DNA of 64,000 nucleotides, taken from the NCBI RefSeq assembly GCF_036226925.1, contig NZ_CP109031.1:930001-994000 (forward strand). Reading direction: 5' to 3'. Positions 1 to 8,326 of the stretch are shown one piece after another (position 1 is the stretch's first letter; each line of letters begins with the position of its first letter). Both the position numbers and the translations under genes were made by a program. This DNA comes from Streptomyces sp. NBC_00659. GTDB taxonomy: Bacteria; Actinomycetota; Actinomycetes; Streptomycetales; Streptomycetaceae. The notes beneath the pieces are model-generated. The model was not told the DNA's origin. It worked only from the letters and a program-made list of their open reading frames with translations, and ran no database searches.

Positions 1-136
1 GGCATCGAGCTCGGCCTCGCCGCCCGCGGGGTCGGCCGAACCGCCGACGACCGCGCCGGCACGGTCCCACACCCCGAACGCGGCCGAGCCCGGCGGCTCA
101 CTCGGGAGGATGAGTGTGCCGCCGGGCTCGGAGAGG
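1..136. other. left edge, no gene firmly supported
   Basis: This stretch lies beyond the chaplin terminator. On the minus strand a GC3-rich open frame runs off the left edge, with a possible GTG at 72 (VWDRAGAVVGGSADPAG...). On the plus strand another open frame enters from the edge and stops at 153-155. Neither has a convincing start or a recognisable domain, so a truncated gene is possible but cannot be assigned. Confidence 0.2.
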
Positions 137-173
137 CCGCGGGGTCCGGGCAGTGACCGCCCGGACCCCGCGG
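137..173 (-). terminator. terminator of the chaplin gene
   Basis: A 15-bp perfect stem (arms 137-151 and 159-173) with a 7-nt loop begins 5 bp after the chaplin stop codon. It is GC-rich with no T-tract, as is usual for Streptomyces terminators. Confidence 0.75.
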
Positions 174-177
174 ACCG

Positions 178-414
178 TCAGCCGTTCGTGCAGCTGTTCG
201 CGGCCGCCGGGTTCAGCAGCGCCGCCACGTTGACCGTGGTGCCGCAGAGGTTGACCGGGATCTCGACCGGGATCTGGATGACGTTGCCGGACAGGACTCC
301 GGGACTGTTCGCGGCGGCACCGACCACCGGCACGGGGTCGGCGGCGGCGGTCCCGGCGGTGGCCAGCAGGGCCACGCTGGCAAGTCCGGCGGCGGCCATC
401 AGACGAATACGCAT
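178..414 (-). CDS. short chaplin (hydrophobic aerial-hypha surface protein)
   Basis: Chaplins are secreted, assemble into amyloid-like fibrils and make aerial hyphae and spores hydrophobic. This 78-residue protein has a Sec signal peptide (about residues 1-25, ending TAAA) followed by one chaplin domain of about 50 residues. The family signature SPGVLSGNVIQIPVEIPVN is present, as are the two conserved cysteines (C57 and C75) that form the intramolecular disulfide in most short chaplins. There is no LPxTG sorting signal, so it is the short secreted type (ChpD-H class) rather than the long wall-anchored type. ATG 414 has a GGAG sequence about 11 nt upstream. The gene stands alone with its own terminator. 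Which paralogue it is cannot be told from sequence alone. Confidence 0.93.
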   Translation of the reverse strand: MRIRLMAAAGLASVALLATAGTAAADPVPVVGAAANSPGVLSGNVIQIPVEIPVNLCGTTVNVAALLNPAAANSCTNG

Positions 415-611
415 TCCAAGCTCCGTTCATTCGCAGTGGTGCGAGCTCCTCCACCATCACCTCCGCGAACACTTGTCGACATTCCAGAGCAGCCGAACGG
501 GGGTTCGCCCGCCGCGGCGGGCGAGGGAAAGGCCCTGGCCCAGGACGTGTCGCGCGGGGCTTACGGAATGCCCGTAGCGTGAATACAGATCCGGTGGAAC
601 AGGGAGAGACC

Positions 612-818
612 ATGCCGACCAGCCAGCCCGACACGTCCACGCCCTCCGACGACAGGGTGACCCCCGACACGCTGCTGCACACCGGGACCGAGGGCCCGGT
701 GACGGCCGAGGACCTGGTTCTCGCCGCGGGTCGCGACGTCACACCGCAGAGCCTCGCCTGGGCCGAGCGCAAACTCGAGCAGGAAGGCTCGGCGGCGGTG
801 GACAAGCTGCTGCCATAG
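612..818 (+). CDS. small conserved hypothetical protein
   Basis: This 68-residue acidic protein has no signal peptide or membrane segment. The N-terminal 20 residues are Ser/Thr/Pro/Asp rich and probably disordered. The rest (about residues 22-68) looks helical, with a charged AWAERKLEQEG stretch. ATG 612 is preferred over the upstream in-frame ATG 579 because AGGGAGAG lies 4-11 nt in front of it. I do not recognise a characterised family. It is transcribed away from the chaplin and toward the DUF4360 gene. Confidence 0.6.
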   Translation: MPTSQPDTSTPSDDRVTPDTLLHTGTEGPVTAEDLVLAAGRDVTPQSLAWAERKLEQEGSAAVDKLLP

Positions 819-907
819 GGCCCTGCCCGCAGGACGAGGACCCTGGACCGGCCCGGCCGGCTCCGATGCGGTGGAGCCGGCCGAGGATCCGCGAGCGAAC
901 GGGCGGG

Positions 908-1558
908 TCAGACGGCGGGGCAATCCTTCCAGGCCAGGTGGTAGACGGTGCTGATGTCACCGTCCGTCGAGTCCATGGTCATGAAGCTGGAGCTGCCGGG
1001 CGTCGAGGTGCCCGCGTTGACGCGAAGCTCGGTGTTGATGTTGAAGTTGCGCTGAACACCACAGGGCGCCCAGACCAGTTGGGCCCAGTCCGTGGTGTCC
1101 GTGGTCTGCCAGTCGTCGCCGTACGGGCCGCGGAAGGGGTGGGTGATGGAGGCCGTGTTCGGGGATCCCTGGAAGTAGTACGAGGCCTTCTCCGTGCTGC
1201 TGGCGCCCGGCTGGAGCGAGGCGAAGCCGCGGTAGTCCGCGCTGGCGATGGCATAGGTGAACCCCTGAGGGACATGCACGTTCAGGTTGAGCTGGCAGTT
1301 CTTGCGGAACGCGGTGGGGTCGGCGTTGCCTCCGACCTGGGCGAGGTACTGGCTGTAGGTCACCGTGAAGGCGGTGTTGTCCGGGGAGACGGCGACGGCC
1401 GCGGTCCCCTGGGGACAGCCGGATCCGTTGACCGTGGCGACACTGATGACGATCTTGTCCGGGGGCGGGTTTTCGATACCGGAGTTCGGGCTCGACAGGG
1501 GAAGCGCTGTGGCGAACAGGGCGGCGATCGCGCCACCCATGAACAGGCCACCGGCCAT
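908..1558 (-). CDS. secreted DUF4360 domain protein
   Basis: This is a 216-residue exported protein of unknown function. A short signal peptide (MAGGLFMGGAIAALFATALP) is followed by a single DUF4360-type domain. It carries four cysteines, in GCPQG, NCQLN, PCGVQ and the C-terminal DCPAV, which probably form two disulfides. DUF4360 proteins are common secreted proteins of actinomycetes and fungi with no assigned activity. The open frame extends upstream to 1870, but that part is Arg-rich and out of family character, so I start at ATG 1558, where the signal peptide begins. The nearest ribosome-binding sequence is weak (GGAACACC directly in front). Confidence 0.8.
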   Translation of the reverse strand: MAGGLFMGGAIAALFATALPLSSPNSGIENPPPDKIVISVATVNGSGCPQGTAAVAVSPDNTAFTVTYSQYLAQVGGNADPTAFRKNCQLNLNVHVPQGFTYAIASADYRGFASLQPGASSTEKASYYFQGSPNTASITHPFRGPYGDDWQTTDTTDWAQLVWAPCGVQRNFNINTELRVNAGTSTPGSSSFMTMDSTDGDISTVYHLAWKDCPAV

Positions 1559-2143
1559 GGTGTTCCAATCCGTTGCGTCGGTGTTCCGGCGGCAGCACGC
1601 GGGTGCGCCGCCGTGAATGGGGGGTGCGGCTCCCCGAACGGACGGGGAACCGTCGCGGACCAGCGTTGGATCAAGCGGTTCGTTTGTGCATGCGCATGAC
1701 AAATACATATGCGCGATCCGCTCCCGGCTGTGAAGGAGCTGTGAAGACCGGGAGCGACGAAATCGTATGTACGGGGGGCCGCACTGGACAGGGCCATCTC
1801 CGGCCATTCGATACGCGCCGTTCACACCCGGCGCCACGGTCACCGGCCTGTTCACCACGGTTCGCGCCACCCGCGGCCGTCGCGCCGGGCACGGCGGCCG
1901 CCCAGGAACCCTGCTCCGGGGGTGACGGTCTCCCGGCGGCCGTCACGGTGCGTGCCCGCCACCAAGGCGCCGGAGCACGCCCGGGCGCCCCGGCCGCCCC
2001 CGCGTGAAGGACCCGAGCGCCCCTCCCGGACCCCGGTCCCCAGGCATTCGCTCCCGTGTCCCGGGCGGGCCGGAAGGGGGCGGGACCGCGCGAATCACCC
2101 GCCCCCTCGGCGCGTCCCGGGCGCCCCTGCGACACTGAGACAC
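1559..2143. other. 585-bp intergenic region, divergent promoters
   Basis: The region separates the DUF4360 gene (minus) from a membrane protein (plus) and should hold both promoters. The only clear landmark is an AT-rich island at about 1691-1714, where GCGCAT (1692-1697) is mirrored by ATGCGC (1709-1714) around an AT-rich centre. It lies about 135-155 bp upstream of the DUF4360 start. I see no gene here; open frames crossing it are shadow frames. Confidence 0.5.
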
Positions 2144-2686
2144 ATGGATCCACGACACCTGAGACTCGGCCGCCGCCGGATATGGATGAGCAGCGCCGTC
2201 TGTTTCCTGGTCCTCGGGCCGCTCGGCTGGTTCTTCGGTGGCTGGATTCCCTTCGCGCTGCTGGCCGTTGCCCTTCTCATCGCCACCGTGGTCCTGCACT
2301 GGCGGGCTTCCACCTGGCTCGCGCCCGCCATCGCCAAGGGCCAGTCGGAGAGCAACCGGGACGTCGCCACCTTCTGCGTGGTCATAGCGGTGAGCGGCTA
2401 CGCCCAGCCGCCCTCGCAGCCCGCCCCCTCCAAGGATGCTCTCGCGGCCCTGCGCCTGGAGGCGTACCGGACCGCCGCCGACGACGATCTCTCCGAGGAC
2501 CTCCGGCTCCTGGCGGCCGAAGCGCTGGCCGCGGCGGACCAGGCCAACGCCGAGGACACTCCGGCGGCCTGGCGGGCGGCACGGGCGAGCGCGGAGCGAC
2601 TGGCGCACGCCGCCCAGGAGGGCAATCCGTACGTACGACAGCTCCTCATCCAGTGGGTCGAGGGCAACCCGGCGAGCGATCGGTAG
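2144..2686 (+). CDS. small integral membrane protein, unknown function
   Basis: The 180-residue protein starts at ATG 2144 (MDPRHLRLGRRRIW). A basic N-terminus is followed by one long or two short hydrophobic segments at about residues 16-58, then a soluble Ala/Glu-rich helical tail of about 110 residues with many acidic and basic side chains. That suggests a membrane-anchored protein with a cytoplasmic helical domain. No family was recognised. The in-frame extension to 1922 is proline/arginine-rich and unlikely to be translated. The stop codon lies inside a 29-bp tandem duplication (2682-2739). Confidence 0.6.
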   Translation: MDPRHLRLGRRRIWMSSAVCFLVLGPLGWFFGGWIPFALLAVALLIATVVLHWRASTWLAPAIAKGQSESNRDVATFCVVIAVSGYAQPPSQPAPSKDALAALRLEAYRTAADDDLSEDLRLLAAEALAAADQANAEDTPAAWRAARASAERLAHAAQEGNPYVRQLLIQWVEGNPASDR

Positions 2687-2739
2687 ACGATCGCCGGTAC
2701 GGCGGTCCCGGGTAGGCGATCGCCGCTACGGCAGTCCCG
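2682..2739 (+). repeat. 29-bp tandem duplication at a gene 3' end
   Basis: Two adjacent copies (2682-2710 and 2711-2739) differ at three positions. Each contains CGATCGCCG and TACGGC. The first copy includes the TAG stop of the upstream gene. Confidence 0.75.
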
Positions 2740-2904
2740 GCGTAACGCGGCACATCGAAGCCGGCGGCCCCGGCCGGCGCCTGCGCCCCTTCCGGGACCC
2801 GGCCGCCGCCGAGGATCGACGGGCGGCACACCCGACCGCCCAGCCACTCGTCGCACCCCGCGGGGGCCTGGACCCGGCTTGTCGTGAGGCCTTCGCGGCA
2901 GGCG

Positions 2905-4200
2905 TCACAACACGTCGGATGCACGCTCCTGGGCGGGATCCTCGGCTGCCGGACGATCAGGGCCGTCGGCCGGAGCGGCGGCACGCAGCGCCGCTTCGAC
3001 CCGGCGGTTGCTGGTCATGGATGCCGTGACGGCCGTCATCGCCAGGAGGAGGACGGCGGCGGCGTAGAGCGGGGTGCGGATGTCGTAGGTGGTGGCCAGC
3101 CAGCCGCCGAGGAAGGCCCCGACGGGTGCGGCGCACATGGCCAGCATGCGGGAGGTGGAGGCGACCCGGCCCATGAGGTGGGCGGGGACGATCGCCTGCC
3201 GGAGGGAGGGCGCGAGCACCATCGTGGCACCCATGCCGGCCCCGCAGACGGCGAGCGCCAGCCCGGCCACGTACGGATTCGGGGCAGCGGCCAGGCCCAG
3301 GACGGCAAGCCCTTCGACGGCGGCCGTGCAGGTCAGTGCGGTGCCGGTGCCGAGCCGCCGGCCGAGGTAGGAGGCGATGCCCGCGCCGAGCAGGCCACCG
3401 GTGGCCTCCGCCGTGAGGAGCAGGCCGAAGCCGTAGGTGTCGATGCCGAGGCGTTCGTGCGCGAAGAGGGCGAGGACGGTCTCCACAGCGAGGAAGGCGA
3501 CGTTCCCGACCGCCGGGCGGAGCGCGAGCCCGAGCAGCAACCGGTCCCGGAAGACGTACGAGGCTCCGGCCCGCGCCTGCCGCAGCAGCGACTCGCGGAC
3601 CTCCGGCACGGGCCGGGGCATGGCGGGCAGCGTGCGTACGAGCAGTGCGGAGAGCGCGAACGACACCGCGTCGGCGAGCAGCGGAACCGCCCGCCCGAGC
3701 GCGAGCAGCGCACTGCCCGCAGGCGGCCCCGCGAAGCCGGACATGGCAGTCTGGGCGCCGCGCAGGCGGGAGTTGGCGCGCTCCAGGAGTGCGGGGTCGC
3801 GGCCGAGCAGATCCGGCAGATAGGCCGTGGCGGCCGTGTCGAAGAAGAGCCCGCCGAGGCCGAGCAGGAAGGAGACGGCCGCGAGCAGCGGAATGCTCAG
3901 CACGTCGAGCACGGCCGCCGCCGCGGGTAACCCGAGCAGCACCGCACGCGCCGCGTCCATGACCCACATCGTGCGCCGACGGTCCCAGCGGTCCACCAGC
4001 GCACCGCCGAGCACCCCGAAGAGCAGCCACGGCAGCGTCCCCGCGGCCGTGACGACGGCGAGCGCCATCGGATCCCGCGTCAACGTCAACGCGATCAGCG
4101 GCAGCGCGGCATGCGACACCCCGTCACCGAGCGAGGACACCGTCTGCGCAGTCCACAGCCGTCCGAACCCGGTCGGCGACTTCCGAACGAATGAGGTCAC
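2905..4200 (-). CDS. MFS transporter, drug-efflux type
   Basis: This is a 431-residue major facilitator protein with about 12 hydrophobic segments. It begins TSFVRKSPTGFGRLWTAQTVSSLGDG, as in the actinobacterial MFS_3/EntS-like exporters, and has the loop-2/3 motif GGALVDRWDRRRTMW at about residues 60-75. Substrate cannot be inferred. The GTG start at 4200 overlaps the stop of the upstream ArsR-like gene (GTGA), so the two are translationally coupled. The exporter is probably controlled by that regulator. The C-terminus is a charged cytoplasmic tail rich in Ala, Glu and Asp. Confidence 0.85.
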   Translation of the reverse strand: MTSFVRKSPTGFGRLWTAQTVSSLGDGVSHAALPLIALTLTRDPMALAVVTAAGTLPWLLFGVLGGALVDRWDRRRTMWVMDAARAVLLGLPAAAAVLDVLSIPLLAAVSFLLGLGGLFFDTAATAYLPDLLGRDPALLERANSRLRGAQTAMSGFAGPPAGSALLALGRAVPLLADAVSFALSALLVRTLPAMPRPVPEVRESLLRQARAGASYVFRDRLLLGLALRPAVGNVAFLAVETVLALFAHERLGIDTYGFGLLLTAEATGGLLGAGIASYLGRRLGTGTALTCTAAVEGLAVLGLAAAPNPYVAGLALAVCGAGMGATMVLAPSLRQAIVPAHLMGRVASTSRMLAMCAAPVGAFLGGWLATTYDIRTPLYAAAVLLLAMTAVTASMTSNRRVEAALRAAAPADGPDRPAAEDPAQERASDVL

Positions 4201-4736
4201 TTGGCGCCCCCCTCGGCCTGCTCGCGCGGTGCCGGATGGAACAGCGCGAAGACGAGTGACGCGTCCGGCAGCGACGGATCGGACAGCTCCTGGTACTCGT
4301 CCGCCAGAGCCTGCAACCGCGCCCCCAGCTGCGCGAACTGCTCCTCGGTGAGTCGCAGATGTGCCATCCGTACATGCCGCTCGCCGTCCGCCGGCGACGC
4401 CTCCAGGTCCGCCACCGCATGCCGCATCAGCGCATCCGGCCCTCCCTCGCCCGGATCCGGCAGCGCGATCGCCCGCGCGGCCATCGCGTAGTACCGCTCG
4501 GTGACACCCCGCACCTTCCGCGTCCGCACCACCTTCACCAGGCCGGCCCGCTCCAGCAGCCGCACGTGATAGCTGGAACTCCCCTTCGCAAGGCCCACCT
4601 GCTCGGCGATCTGCGTGATCGTCGCCGGCTCGAAGCGGAGCACGGCCATGATCCGGTGACGCGTGAGATTGGAGACGGCGCGCAACTGTTCGTCAGTGGT
4701 GACGTGAAACGTCTCGGGAAGATCGTCGGTAGGCAT
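4197..4736 (-). CDS. ArsR/HTH_20-type winged-helix regulator
   Basis: This 179-residue regulator has a winged-helix domain at about residues 10-90 (TRHRIMAVLRFEPATITQIAEQVGLAKGSSSYHVRLLERAGLVKVV), typical of ArsR-like helix_turn_helix_20 proteins. The C-terminal half is acidic and helical and may bind a ligand or dimerise. There is no obvious metal-binding cysteine cluster. I use ATG 4736; an upstream in-frame TTG at 4772 is possible, but translation from it would cross the operator-like repeat at 4741-4768. The gene is first in a two-gene operon with the MFS exporter and likely represses it and itself. Confidence 0.85.
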   Translation of the reverse strand: MPTDDLPETFHVTTDEQLRAVSNLTRHRIMAVLRFEPATITQIAEQVGLAKGSSSYHVRLLERAGLVKVVRTRKVRGVTERYYAMAARAIALPDPGEGGPDALMRHAVADLEASPADGERHVRMAHLRLTEEQFAQLGARLQALADEYQELSDPSLPDASLVFALFHPAPREQAEGGAK

Positions 4737-4740
4737 ACGA

Positions 4741-4768
4741 GCAATGGTCAACGACTCTTGACCATTGC
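4741..4768 (-). promoter_or_regulatory. inverted-repeat operator of the ArsR-MFS operon
   Basis: A perfect 11-bp inverted repeat (GCAATGGTCAA, 6-bp spacer, then its complement) sits 4 bp upstream of the regulator start codon. Position and symmetry fit autorepression by a dimeric winged-helix protein. Because it occupies the initiation region, it could also fold in mRNA. Confidence 0.7.
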
Positions 4769-4803
4769 GCAAGCGGATTTACGCCGAGCCCCTGCGCGAG
4801 CCG

Positions 4804-4831
4804 CGAGCCGGCGCGGTGCCGCGCCGGCTCG
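4804..4831 (-). terminator. terminator after the membrane protein gene
   Basis: Two 13-bp arms flank a 2-bp centre (GCGCGG-TG-CCGCGC core). It lies about 110 bp beyond the stop at 4944 and ahead of the ArsR promoter. Confidence 0.55.
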
Positions 4832-4943
4832 GTGCCCTCACACAGCAGGCAGATCGGGCCAGGACCGATCTCGGCGGCACTTTCCGTACCTCGATCGCTC
4901 ACACCCGGGGCCGCCCGAGGAGACGGCTGTCCCGCCGCACCCC

Positions 4944-5780
4944 TCAGGGCCGCTCGAAGAACTGGATCACGCCTCCGGCCGAGAAGCACAGCGCGCCCGC
5001 GAGGGTGCCCCAGTTGGCGATGTCGACGTTCACGAGACTGCCGGTCGCCGGCCGCGTGAAGGCGGCCAGCGCCGAGACGAAGAAGAGCACGGATCCGAAC
5101 TGGTTGACCGCGACGATCCACCAGCCGAGGTCGCCTGCGAGGACGCGGGGACGCCCGTGGCAGACCTCGACGACAGCGAGGTGGCCGGAGACCAGGAACA
5201 GGACGCAGCCGATCATGTCGGGCGCCCAGATCAGCCGGTCCGTCTGCTGGACCGAGAGCCCCTTCAGCAGCGAGTCCAGCAGATTGACGCCGAACACGAG
5301 CGTTCCCACGAACAGCAGGAACGTGCTGAGCCAGTCGATCCGGCCGGGCTCGTAGCTCCACCATCTCCATCGCCGCACGGCCAGCGCGTCGGACTCGCTG
5401 TCGCGGCGAGGAGCGTTCACCGCCTGGAGCAGTGAGGCGTAGCCCCCGGTGTTGAAGAACAGGCCGCCCGCGAAGTAGATCCAGGCGCCCGTGGCGCCCC
5501 TCGAACCGAACTGGGCGACCCCGGCCCCGAGGGCGAACAGCAGTCCGCCGACCGTGAACGCGGCCGCGGCGACGGCGTTCAGCCGGCGCAGCCGGGCGAT
5601 CGACACGGTGTCCGCCCGCCGGGAACGGGCCTCGGCCTCGCCCGGGACGCGCACGGTGAGCAAACCGCGTTTACGGGCCCGCCGCGATTCCCAGACCGCG
5701 ATACGCCCGTCCATGAGACGCCAGGTCAGCCGGGTCGTGAAGGGACCCGCTCCCTCGGAGCGCGCTTCGGTTCGACTCAC
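4944..5780 (-). CDS. polytopic membrane protein, unknown function
   Basis: The 278-residue protein has about 60 charged N-terminal residues and then six or so hydrophobic segments between about residues 68 and 275, several rich in Gly, Phe and Trp (FTVGGLLFALGAGVAQFG, FLLFVGTLVFGVNLL, IGCVLFLVSGHLAV). Helices 1-2 and 4-5 resemble each other in layout, hinting at internal duplication. The start is GTG 5780, with ATG 5714 as an alternative. No characterised family was recognised. It stands alone between a downstream terminator and a repeat-bearing upstream region. Confidence 0.65.
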   Translation of the reverse strand: MSRTEARSEGAGPFTTRLTWRLMDGRIAVWESRRARKRGLLTVRVPGEAEARSRRADTVSIARLRRLNAVAAAAFTVGGLLFALGAGVAQFGSRGATGAWIYFAGGLFFNTGGYASLLQAVNAPRRDSESDALAVRRWRWWSYEPGRIDWLSTFLLFVGTLVFGVNLLDSLLKGLSVQQTDRLIWAPDMIGCVLFLVSGHLAVVEVCHGRPRVLAGDLGWWIVAVNQFGSVLFFVSALAAFTRPATGSLVNVDIANWGTLAGALCFSAGGVIQFFERP

Positions 5781-5876
5781 CCGGCGACCATAGCCCGGAG
5801 CGGCGAAATCCGGCGTTCACCCGCCCTGTCACCTTTCGGACGGTTTTCCGGGGACGGGCGGGTCTGCCCATGAACG

Positions 5877-5970
5877 GGACATGCCTATGCCCGCGAAGGG
5901 GACACGCCTGCACCCGCCCGCGGACGGGGCATGCCCATGGCCGCGGCCAGGACACACCCATAATCCGCGG
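5877..5970 (+). repeat. four degenerate ~22-bp repeats
   Basis: Imperfect copies share the frame GGGACA/GGGGCA, then TGCCCATG or a variant, then CCCGCGG. They lie in the non-coding gap between two minus-strand genes. Confidence 0.4.
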
Positions 5971-5987
5971 CGTTCGGGCCGGTGGGC

Positions 5988-6503
5988 TCAGGACTCCGCC
6001 TCACGCCTCAGAAAGTTGGTCACCTGGCAGGCGAGACTCTCCCGGGCCGTGTCGGGACGCGCGCCCGCCTCGACGGGCGTGTCGTTCTCGATGCCACCCG
6101 TCCAGAGGTAGCGCTCGGCCCACTCGTCGTCGACCTTGAGCTGGACCTGGATGTCCATCCGGTCCAGGACGGCGTCGGGGCCGGCCGCGAAGAGGACCGC
6201 GGTGGCCCGGCGCAGGGGATAGATGTCGTATCCCTCGATGAACTGCGAGTTGCGCCAGTCGAGGAAGGCGCTCTCGCCGTCGGCGCCGACACGGATATCG
6301 ATCTGGCCGTCTTCGAGGAGGATGCCGAAATGCTCGGTTCCACGGTTCTCGACGGTCACCCGCAATCTGAAGTAGGTGAGTTCGTCGGCGGCGTCGTCGC
6401 GCCCCTTCGGGGGCTCCGCCTTTTCCACACCATGAACGCGAACACGCAGGCCGGCCTGCTCGTCGTACTCCTGCCAGTCCCCGACCACGTTCGGCTCGTG
6501 CAC
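5988..6503 (-). CDS. conserved hypothetical, beta-sandwich-like
   Basis: This 171-residue soluble protein has no signal peptide. The central part (LRVRVHGVEKAEPP...LTYFRLRVTVENRGTEHFGILL) has the alternating pattern of a DUF4352-like immunoglobulin fold in which a partner-binding face follows 'VENRG'. I infer that only from the pattern. The C-terminal third carries FLRREAES. The GTG start at 6503 has GGAGAGG 5-11 nt upstream, a strong site. No operon partner is evident; the next gene downstream lies beyond the repeat region. Confidence 0.55.
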   Translation of the reverse strand: MHEPNVVGDWQEYDEQAGLRVRVHGVEKAEPPKGRDDAADELTYFRLRVTVENRGTEHFGILLEDGQIDIRVGADGESAFLDWRNSQFIEGYDIYPLRRATAVLFAAGPDAVLDRMDIQVQLKVDDEWAERYLWTGGIENDTPVEAGARPDTARESLACQVTNFLRREAES

Positions 6504-6693
6504 AGTCCACCTCTCCGCTTCAGAGAGTTGTTCCTATCTGTGCCCTCAACGAAGTGTCAAATGCGCCGCACATGCCGTGGCCAGCGATTTCGCCTTTCTT
6601 GATCGGTGATCAAGCCGTGCCCAGCCAGAATCTTTCCGCGCCACCCGAACGGGGTATTTCCGGGCGTGCTTCACATCACGTTCCCCGGAGGCC

Positions 6694-7266
6694 TCAGGCG
6701 CCGTCGCGCAGACGCCGGAGCTGTTCGTCGAGCGGGCCAAGTCCGACATCCCGGCGCCGCTCGTCGAGAGTCCCGGGCCTGCGGACGGGATAGGGGCGCA
6801 GGGTGACCGGATCGACGCGGGTTCCGTAGAACTGCGGCAGCCCCAGTTCCACCGCGCAGTGGTCGGCGATGTAGGCGTGGTGCAGGGCCGGGCAGAGTCC
6901 GTCGGCCGCGGCCTGCGCGATCAGGTCGCGGCATCCGAGCTGCAGGCCGAGGTCGGGGGCGTGCAGCAGGATCATCAGGGCCGCGGTCGAGGCGGGCGCG
7001 CCGACCCGGTCGGTGGTCGGCCAGCCGTGCCGCCGGACGATGACCGCGAGCGCCTCGGCGTTGCCCGCGCGGCACACGGCGAGGGGCTCGCGCCACGGCC
7101 CGGCGGGACGGTCCCGTGCCTGGCGCATCAGGCGGCGTTCCTCGTCGGCCCGGCGTACGAGCTCCCCCGCGAGGGCCCTGGCGAGCGCCGGGACCATCGG
7201 CGCGGCGCCCCGGCCCCCGGGGCCCGCCCCGGTGTCCCCGGCCGGGCGCCTCGGGGCGACCTTCAC
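6694..7266 (-). CDS. DUF6624 family protein
   Basis: This is a 190-residue protein. After about 40 low-complexity residues it carries a helical domain containing ELVRRADEERRL, NAEALAVIVRRHGWPTTDRVG, HAPDLGLQLGC and GLPQFYGTRV. These match my recollection of the DUF6624 family: a 'neighbour-residue' helix, a HGWP turn and the terminal PQxYGT motif. The family's function is unknown. The open frame continues upstream in the same phase, but GTG 7266 overlaps the stop of the ATPase gene by 4 bp (GTGA), which marks the true start and indicates translational coupling. Confidence 0.75.
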   Translation of the reverse strand: MKVAPRRPAGDTGAGPGGRGAAPMVPALARALAGELVRRADEERRLMRQARDRPAGPWREPLAVCRAGNAEALAVIVRRHGWPTTDRVGAPASTAALMILLHAPDLGLQLGCRDLIAQAAADGLCPALHHAYIADHCAVELGLPQFYGTRVDPVTLRPYPVRRPGTLDERRRDVGLGPLDEQLRRLRDGA

Positions 7267-8192
7267 GGCACCGCCTGAAGCACCATCGAGAACCACACCT
7301 TCTTTCCCGTGGTCCCCGGGTCGGCCGGCGCGATGCCCCAGTCGTCGCTCAGCGCGGCGATGATCGTCAGCCCGCGTCCCGACTCCTCGGCGCCGCCCGC
7401 CGTCCGTGCCGCGGGTAAGGCGGACGAGCGGTCGGCGACGGACACGCGCAGTTCGCGCGGGTCGCACTCGATGCCGACGGTGATGGTGTCGCCGCGGTCC
7501 GGGCTGCCGTGTCTGAGGGCGTTGGTGAAGAGTTCCCCGGCCGCGACCACCGCGTCGTCGACGCGCTGGGCCGGCAGCCGCAGGCGGGTGAGGTACTCGG
7601 TGACCATGGCCCGTACAGCGGGCACCCGCGAGGGGTGCGCCGGGACGGTGGTCCGCAGTCCGTGCGCCCCGCGCACCCGGCTCGTGGGGAGGCTCCCGGA
7701 GGCGGCGGTCCCGGAGGGGACGGCAGGCACGGGGAGGGCGGGGGCCACGACCGGCGCGGGGCCCGCGAAGAAGTCCGGGGCTCCCGACGGTCCGGAACCG
7801 GCGCGGGGGGCGGGGGACGGGGACGGGGACGGTAGAGGTTCGGTCGGGGGCGGGGACTGTACGCGCTCGGTCGGGGCCGGGGACCGTACTGGCTCAGTCC
7901 GTGCCGGGGCCGTGGAGTGCAGGGGCCCGGTCGGTGCCGGGGTCGCGGAACCCATGGGTTCGCCCCCTGCCCGGGCCGAGGCCTGTACGGGCTCGGTCGG
8001 GGCCGGGGCCGTCGGGGGTTCCGGTGCGGCCGTTGCCGGGGGCTCGGCCCGTTCGGCGAGGTGGGCGCGGAGTGCCTGGTCGTCCGCCGGGTGGACTCCT
8101 TGTTCCGGTACCCGCGTCTCGTGCCCCGGAGCCCGGCTGCCGTGGGCCGGTGCGGGCCACGGCTCGCGGCGCGGCGCCCTGGGTGCCGGCAT
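7263..8192 (-). CDS. RsbW-like ATP-binding protein with Pro-rich N-terminus
   Basis: This is a 309-residue GHKL-fold serine-kinase/anti-sigma type protein. Residues about 1-165 are proline-rich and probably disordered, with repeated PTEPVQS/PTEPLPS-like units. Residues about 175-305 form the HATPase_c_2 domain with an intact N-box (ELFTNALRHGS), a G1-type turn (VADRSSALP) and SGRGLTIIAALSDDWG. In Streptomyces such proteins often act as anti-sigma or anti-anti-sigma kinases paired with SpoIIE phosphatases. ATG 8192 has AAGGAGG 6-12 nt upstream. It is coupled to the DUF6624 gene and divergent from an SDR gene. Confidence 0.88.
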   Translation of the reverse strand: MPAPRAPRREPWPAPAHGSRAPGHETRVPEQGVHPADDQALRAHLAERAEPPATAAPEPPTAPAPTEPVQASARAGGEPMGSATPAPTGPLHSTAPARTEPVRSPAPTERVQSPPPTEPLPSPSPSPAPRAGSGPSGAPDFFAGPAPVVAPALPVPAVPSGTAASGSLPTSRVRGAHGLRTTVPAHPSRVPAVRAMVTEYLTRLRLPAQRVDDAVVAAGELFTNALRHGSPDRGDTITVGIECDPRELRVSVADRSSALPAARTAGGAEESGRGLTIIAALSDDWGIAPADPGTTGKKVWFSMVLQAVP

Positions 8193-8326
8193 CGGTCCTC
8201 CTTCGGGTGCAGCCCGGGGGGGGCGGCTGTCTCGGCGGCTGCCCGTGCAGCCAACACGCCGGACTGCCTCGGCGACCAGGGGGTATTCGGGTTGTCCGGT
8301 TGTAAGAACGTAGTGGCGCGGGATGT

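Noticed and set aside
1559..1870. N-terminal extension of the DUF4360 gene
   Set aside because: It would bury the signal peptide behind about 100 Arg/Pro-rich residues.
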